Below are positions 59,777 to 64,000 of a stretch of 64,000 nucleotides of DNA, in pieces. This stretch comes from Alteribacter keqinensis (lineage in GTDB: Bacteria > Bacillota > Bacilli > Bacillales > Salisediminibacteriaceae): the NCBI RefSeq assembly GCF_003710255.1, contig NZ_RHIB01000003.1:62001-126000 (forward strand), in the 5' to 3' direction. How positions within the stretch are numbered: position 1 is the stretch's first letter; each line of letters starts with the position of its first letter. The notes beneath the pieces are model-generated. The model had not been told where the DNA came from. It searched no databases and worked only from the letters and a program-made list of their open reading frames with translations. Position numbers and translations under genes: made by a program.

Positions 59777-60015
59777 GAGGCCGGGACATAAAGAAAGTGT
59801 TTAGCTGATAATCCGAACAATTCACGAAAGTAGCGGATGAAATATACGCAAACTCCTGCGGGATGTAAAGCAAAGGTGAGACCCCGCAGTGTGCAGCACG
59901 TGGAGGGTAACCCGCTTCCCGCGGAAAGCGAATTATATTTCAGGAGCGATTTATTTGCACCGCATATCTTTTATGTTCGGGTTCTCGATGACTAAAACAC
60001 TTATGTCCCGGCCTC
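59777..60015. repeat. Long hairpin repeat, second copy, carrying a GC-rich element inside
   Basis: Ends AGGCCGGGACATAA and TTATGTCCCGGCCT pair. The shell matches 13259-13380 (TAGCGGA ... TATATTTCAGGAGCG). Between those two motifs sit about 110 bp reading ACTCCTGCGGGA ... GAGACCCCGCAG ... CCCGCGGAAAGCGA, which belong to the repeat family of 23610 and 24031. The rest of the gap to 60223 has no gene; it includes CCCCG-CGGGG then TTTTT at about 60202-60225. Confidence 0.7.
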
Positions 60016-60223
60016 TTTTCGTTCTTTCGATCATTTCCCGGAAAATAACCCGGATTTCGACACAACCTGTCATTTGAATTGGTTGCTCACCGGCGTACTC
60101 GTCACTATGTACAGACTTCTGGATAATACCATGATGAAAAGTTTATTGGAGGCATGGCAGATTCCACTCCTTTTTAGGTGTTTTGCGGTAACACACGCTC
60201 CCCGCCCCTGCCACCGGGGATTT

Positions 60224-61105
60224 TTACATGTCTTTAAACTCCTCCGTAAACCGCCTCGCCTGATTGGACAGATGCCGCTGTTTGAGCCAGATCAACGCGC
60301 TTTTTGCCCTCACTTCTGCATCCTCAATGTCAAAAACAGCAAGCTCCGGTGACTGGAAGGAAAGGAGAGTCGACCGAGGCACAATAGTAGCCCCAACGCC
60401 TTTGGATACCAAAGATAAAAGCATCGTTACATCAGGGCATTCACAAAGTACTGTCGGCTCGAAATTATGTTTGCGGCACTCTTCCAGAATCATTTCATAC
60501 TGCCCGGCGCCACTGACGCGGTGCAAAAGAAGAAGCGGAACCCCCTCAAAGGAAGCCATTTGCAACGTCTCATTCATATCTGGTGGGGCCAGATCACGAT
60601 GAAACACGCCTACATACTCCTCGTCCGGAAGCTGGATGTGATCAAACTCTCTCATTTCAAGAGGAAGTCTCACAATCCCAAGCTCCACATCTCTGTTTTT
60701 CACCAGTTCCCCAATCTGATAGGAATCCCCGTCCCTGAGCAAAAAGCTTACGGCAGGATAGGAGGCTCTGAAATCTCTGATTCGTTCAGGCAAATAAGAG
60801 AAACATGATTTGACGGTGCCGATTGCGAGTTTGCCCCGAAGACCCTTGTCGCTTTCTTTTACTTCATGGCGGATTTCGTCCATCTCCTGAAGGATCCGCT
60901 CGGCTTTTTTCAACAGCAGTGTCCCTGCCTGGGTAAGCTCCATTGTCCGTCCGTTCCGTTCAAACAACATGACACCGAGCTCCGTCTCCAGGGACTTAAG
61001 CTGCTGGGAAAGGGGAGGCTGGGCCATATGAAGCCGTCTTGCCGCTTTTGTAATCTGCTTTTCTTCAGCGATGGTGCAGAAGTATTTCAGCTGTTTAATG
61101 TCCAT
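60224..61105 (-). CDS. LysR-family transcriptional regulator
   Basis: A 293-residue LysR-type regulator: MDIKQLKYFCTIAEEKQITK, AARRLHMAQPPLSQQLKSLETELG helix-turn-helix, and an effector domain from GKLAIGTVKSCFSYLPERI. GGAGGT 7 nt upstream selects ATG 61105. It is divergent from the DapA-like/HpaE/HpaB genes with a 146-bp spacer, the usual arrangement for a LysR activator of the neighbouring operon. The co-inducer is probably an aromatic-acid intermediate (inference). Confidence 0.9.
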   Translation of the reverse strand: MDIKQLKYFCTIAEEKQITKAARRLHMAQPPLSQQLKSLETELGVMLFERNGRTMELTQAGTLLLKKAERILQEMDEIRHEVKESDKGLRGKLAIGTVKSCFSYLPERIRDFRASYPAVSFLLRDGDSYQIGELVKNRDVELGIVRLPLEMREFDHIQLPDEEYVGVFHRDLAPPDMNETLQMASFEGVPLLLLHRVSGAGQYEMILEECRKHNFEPTVLCECPDVTMLLSLVSKGVGATIVPRSTLLSFQSPELAVFDIEDAEVRAKSALIWLKQRHLSNQARRFTEEFKDM

Positions 61106-61251
61106 TATGGGGACCTCCAAGTGCTATATGTTTTTCGTATTCATTCCATATGAAATCAATATTTCTCATATAGCGTAGCACATGGTACGGTCTATTTGTA
61201 GGAATATTCGGATAAGTATGTCTATTTTTCAATAAAAAGGAGAGAGCGTTG

Positions 61252-62175
61252 ATGAGATATGATGAAGCGAAACGAAAATTAAGAGGTTCCATTGCCCCGA
61301 TAGTGACGCCATTTAAGCAAGATTATTCCATGGATCTGGATAAACTCAAGGAACTGATTGACTGGCATGTGGAGAGTGGAAGCCATGCGATCAGTGTAAC
61401 GGGAACGACGGGGGAGCCGAGTTCACTCACAGCGGCAGAGCGAATTACCGTAATGGAAACGGCGGCTAAAGCCGTGAACGGCCGGGTTCCGTTCGTACCG
61501 GGAACCGGATCGACAAATCATGACGAAACCGTCGACTTGACGAAAAAAGCCCAGGAGATGGGGGCGGATGCAGCACTTGTGATCGTTCCTTATTACAATA
61601 AACCTTCCCAGCATGCCCTTTACAAGCACTTCAAGACAGTGGCGGACAGTGTGGACATTCCTCTGATCGTCTACAACATCCCGGGACGAACGGCCACAAA
61701 TCTTGATGTGAAGACGCTGGCCCGCCTGAGCGAGGACTGCCCGAACATTATTGGGGTGAAAGAATCCAATAAAGACTTTGAGCATATCAACCGTGTGCTG
61801 TTAAACTGCGGCAGGGATTTCAACCTTTACTCGGGAATTGAGCTTCTCTGTTACCCGATGCTTGCCATAGGAGGCGCCGGTCACATAAGCGCCACAGCCA
61901 ATGTGATGCCGGAAAAAGTAGCGGAAATTTACAATGCGTGGGAAGAAGGCGATGTGAAGCGCGCCCAGGACCTTCACTTTGAACTGATGCCCCTAAACGA
62001 TGTGCTCTTTAAAGACACGAACCCTGCACCCCTTAAAGCAGCCCTTGGTATGATGGGTAAAATTGAGCCGGTTCTCCGGATGCCGATGGACCTTCCGACA
62101 GAAGCGCTCCAGAGCGAAATCCGGGAAGTATTGAAAACCTATACCAACGTGGCTGATCAGGTTGTTTCCAAATAA
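61252..62175 (+). CDS. DapA-superfamily aldolase in a 4-hydroxyphenylacetate cluster
   Basis: A 307-residue class I aldolase of the dihydrodipicolinate synthase superfamily: GSIAPIVTPFKQDYSMDLDKL, VTGTTGEPSSLT, Tyr141 in VYNIPGRTA and Schiff-base Lys170 in GVKESNKD. By context it is more likely to cleave 2,4-dihydroxyhept-2-ene-1,7-dioate (the HpaI step, giving pyruvate and succinic semialdehyde) than to make dihydrodipicolinate. This is an inference from the HpaE and HpaB neighbours. AAGGAGAG precedes ATG 61252; a TTG at 61249 is possible. Confidence 0.78.
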   Translation: MRYDEAKRKLRGSIAPIVTPFKQDYSMDLDKLKELIDWHVESGSHAISVTGTTGEPSSLTAAERITVMETAAKAVNGRVPFVPGTGSTNHDETVDLTKKAQEMGADAALVIVPYYNKPSQHALYKHFKTVADSVDIPLIVYNIPGRTATNLDVKTLARLSEDCPNIIGVKESNKDFEHINRVLLNCGRDFNLYSGIELLCYPMLAIGGAGHISATANVMPEKVAEIYNAWEEGDVKRAQDLHFELMPLNDVLFKDTNPAPLKAALGMMGKIEPVLRMPMDLPTEALQSEIREVLKTYTNVADQVVSK

Positions 62176-62250
62176 AGTGTAAGCGGATACAAAGGGGCAG
62201 TTGCTCCGCCCTTTGATGGAAATGACCAAACATACAGGAGGTTCTCACTT

Positions 62251-63780
62251 ATGACCAAACAAACGGAAACGATTACTGCGACGCAGCTCACTCATGACAG
62301 TCAGCTTGCTGATATCAAGCTCTATATAAACGGGGAATTTGTACCTGCGAGTTCAAATGAAACCTTTGAAAATAAGAACCCTTTCACCAACCGTCCCATC
62401 AACCAGGTAGCGTCCGGCACCTCAGATGACATTGACCGGGCCGTAACTGCCGCAAAAGCAGCCTTTAAAGGGGAATGGGGACGGCTGAAACTGAAGGACC
62501 GACTCGTGTATGTGAACCGCATCGCGGACCTCATTGACGAGCATATCGACGAAATTGCGCCTCTGGAATCACTTGATACAGGTCTTCCGATTCACCAGAC
62601 GAAAAAGATGGTGGCACGGGCTGCACAGAATTTCCGCTTTTATGCCGAGATGGTTTCAAGCCGCCTCACAGGCGATGCTTATCAGGTAGACGATGAATTT
62701 TTAAACTACACCGTCCATAAGCCCGTTGGGGTAGCGGGGCTGATCACGCCGTGGAATGCGCCATTCATGCTGGAAACGTGGAAAATAGCCCCGGCACTCG
62801 CAACAGGCAACACTGTAGTTCTAAAGCCGGCCGAATGGTCCCCGCTCACAGCAAACCGACTGGCGGAGATTATCGACAAAGCGGATCTTCCAAAGGGCGT
62901 ATTCAACGTTGTTCACGGGTTTGGTGAAACAGCGGGAGCAGCCCTTGTGGCACACCCTGATGCGCCGCTTATCTCGTTTACAGGTGAAACGAAAACCGGT
63001 TCTGAAATTATGAAAAACGGAGCCGATCCGTTAAAGCGCTTTTCCATGGAGCTTGGCGGCAAATCCCCGATTATTGTGTTTGACGACTGCGATGTTGACC
63101 GGGCGATCGATGCGTGTACGTGGGGTATTTTCTCCTTCAACGGCGAACGATGTACGGCAAATTCACGGTTGTTTATCCACGAAAACCTTTACGACACATT
63201 TGTTGAACAGCTCATTGACCGGGTGAAAAACATCCGTGTCGGCGATCCCCTTGATGACAAAACCCAGGTCGGCCCGCTTATTCATACCGACCACTATGAA
63301 AATGTGAAACGATATCTCGGCATTGCAGAAGAAGAAGGGGCCCGGGTTATCAGCGGCTATGTTGATGAAACGTATGCGGATGGGAACTTTGTGCCGCCGA
63401 CGCTGCTGTTAGACGTAAACAACAAAATGACCGTGGCTCAGGAAGAGATATTCGGTCCGGTGATGTCAGTGATGACGTTTAAAGATGAACAAGAAGTGGT
63501 GGAAATGGCCAACGATGTACGATACGGCCTGGCCGGGTACGTGTGGACAAACGACATGAAGCGGGGACACCGTGTTGCCCAGGCAGTGGATGCGGGAATG
63601 ATGTGGGTGAACTCGCAGAACGTAAGAGATCTGCGTACGCCGTTTGGCGGCTCCAAGCACAGCGGCATCGGCCGGGAAGGCGGCTACTATGCCTTTGAAT
63701 TTTACACGGAGATCCAGGTTGTGCACGTAGCACTGAGCGATCACCCGATTCCGCAGTTTGGAAAAGAGAAGCGGATTTAG
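62251..63780 (+). CDS. hpaE: 5-carboxymethyl-2-hydroxymuconate semialdehyde dehydrogenase
   Basis: A 509-residue aldehyde dehydrogenase. LITPWNAPFMLETWKIAPAL, E267 in SMELGGKSPIIVF, nucleophile C301 in FNGERCTANSRLF, and the C-terminal MMWVNSQNVRDLRTPFGGSKHSGIGREGG (seen as separate conserved blocks) match HpaE. It oxidises the ring-cleavage product of homoprotocatechuate with NAD. AGGAGG precedes the ATG. It lies between the DapA-like gene and hpaB. Confidence 0.88.
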   Translation: MTKQTETITATQLTHDSQLADIKLYINGEFVPASSNETFENKNPFTNRPINQVASGTSDDIDRAVTAAKAAFKGEWGRLKLKDRLVYVNRIADLIDEHIDEIAPLESLDTGLPIHQTKKMVARAAQNFRFYAEMVSSRLTGDAYQVDDEFLNYTVHKPVGVAGLITPWNAPFMLETWKIAPALATGNTVVLKPAEWSPLTANRLAEIIDKADLPKGVFNVVHGFGETAGAALVAHPDAPLISFTGETKTGSEIMKNGADPLKRFSMELGGKSPIIVFDDCDVDRAIDACTWGIFSFNGERCTANSRLFIHENLYDTFVEQLIDRVKNIRVGDPLDDKTQVGPLIHTDHYENVKRYLGIAEEEGARVISGYVDETYADGNFVPPTLLLDVNNKMTVAQEEIFGPVMSVMTFKDEQEVVEMANDVRYGLAGYVWTNDMKRGHRVAQAVDAGMMWVNSQNVRDLRTPFGGSKHSGIGREGGYYAFEFYTEIQVVHVALSDHPIPQFGKEKRI

Positions 63781-63800
63781 GCAGACCTGCGCTGAGGGTG

Positions 63801-63890
63801 AATAATTTATCGTTTTTAATGAATGAGTTTTCACTTTAACTCGATTATTTTTCGGTTCAGCCCAGTTATTTTTCACTTTCACCACCTCAT
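63801..63890. repeat. 21-bp periodic array, TTATTTTTC type, four units
   Basis: The C of TTTATC/TTTTC falls at 63811, 63832, 63853 and 63874, exactly 21 bp apart; the last two units share TTATTTTTC. It lies between hpaE and hpaB. On the minus strand the units read GAAAAATAA, GAAAAC and CGATAAA, recalling the CGATAAA array at 34453. Confidence 0.65.
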
Positions 63891-63912
63891 CCATATAAAA
63901 GGGGGAAACAAC

Positions 63913-64000
63913 ATGCCGGCGAAAACAGGTGACCAGTATATCAGCCGCTTGAAAAAAGCGAGCAACAATATTTATCTCCACGGAGAAAGAGTCGAAGATG
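63913..64000 (+). CDS. hpaB: 4-hydroxyphenylacetate 3-monooxygenase, oxygenase component, 5' end
   Basis: The first 29 codons only, cut by the window edge: MPAKTGDQYISRLKKASNNI then YLHGERVED. This matches the start of the flavin-dependent HpaB/PvcC hydroxylases (TG..Y...L......V...GE.V.D). It would convert 4-hydroxyphenylacetate to 3,4-dihydroxyphenylacetate with reduced FAD supplied by HpaC. GGGGGAAACAAC precedes the ATG. Confidence 0.82.
   Translation, partial: MPAKTGDQYISRLKKASNNIYLHGERVED

Noticed and set aside
1-64000. tRNA, rRNA or phage and transposase genes
   Set aside because: None recognised on either strand by motif or protein features.

Overview
The window comes from a low-to-mid GC Gram-positive spore former of the Bacillaceae, most likely a halo- or haloalkaliphile. 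Evidence: SpoVIF and a YjcZ-type mini-protein (sporulation); AAGGAGG-type ribosome binding sites with GTG/TTG starts; Bacillus-type lipoprotein signals; very acidic exported proteins; an ectABC ectoine operon; and a tandem S-box/B12 riboswitch leader on metE. No rRNA, tRNA, phage, insertion sequence or CRISPR array was seen.

Layout. 1-690: start of metE on the minus strand, preceded by a SAM-I and a cobalamin riboswitch in tandem, each with its own terminator. 1.4-8.1 kb: alpha-glucoside locus (GH13, LacI regulator, binding protein, two permeases). 8.2-17.6 kb: second sugar locus (LacI regulator, GH13, DUF1861 propeller protein, GH130 phosphorylase, DUF624 membrane protein, binding protein, two permeases). 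17.8-18.6 kb: a short-chain dehydrogenase. 19.1-31 kb: third locus, probably for beta-glucan oligosaccharides (LacI regulator, binding protein, two permeases, GH1, GH30, a 1054-residue GH94/GH161-like phosphorylase, DUF624). 31.5-42.8 kb: a cell-wall sugar locus (NamZ, secreted GHL10/DigH-like glycosidase, MurQ, binding protein, two permeases, NagZ, MurR, AnmK). 42.8-44.2 kb: a field of GCGATA motifs in front of a MerR-type/coiled-coil protein. 44.3-55.6 kb: small sporulation, stress and housekeeping genes. 55.7-58.1 kb: ectABC. 58.5-61.1 kb: VOC protein, rhodanese with a CsoR/CstR-type operator, LysR regulator. 61.2-64 kb: start of a 4-hydroxyphenylacetate operon (DapA-like aldolase, HpaE, start of HpaB).

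How the parts work together. Four complete binding-protein/permease sets are present but no ABC ATPase gene, so all probably share an MsmX-type ATPase encoded elsewhere. Each LacI regulator has its own palindrome, found at its own promoter region and at its target genes: AAAACGTTTT-type, TTGTAACGTTACAA and CGAAAGCGCTTTCG. In three of the four transporters a hairpin separates the binding-protein gene from the permeases, which should favour binding-protein synthesis. The muramic-acid locus combines cytosolic NagZ and NamZ, an ABC importer and AnmK. It appears to be an import-then-digest version of the B. subtilis pathway, which digests outside the cell and uses a phosphotransferase importer.

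The most unusual non-coding signals are the GCGATA motif field at 42.8-43.6 kb, three intergenic arrays with an exact 21-bp period (34.45, 53.71 and 63.8 kb), and several families of dispersed intergenic repeats, one of which seems to carry another inside it.
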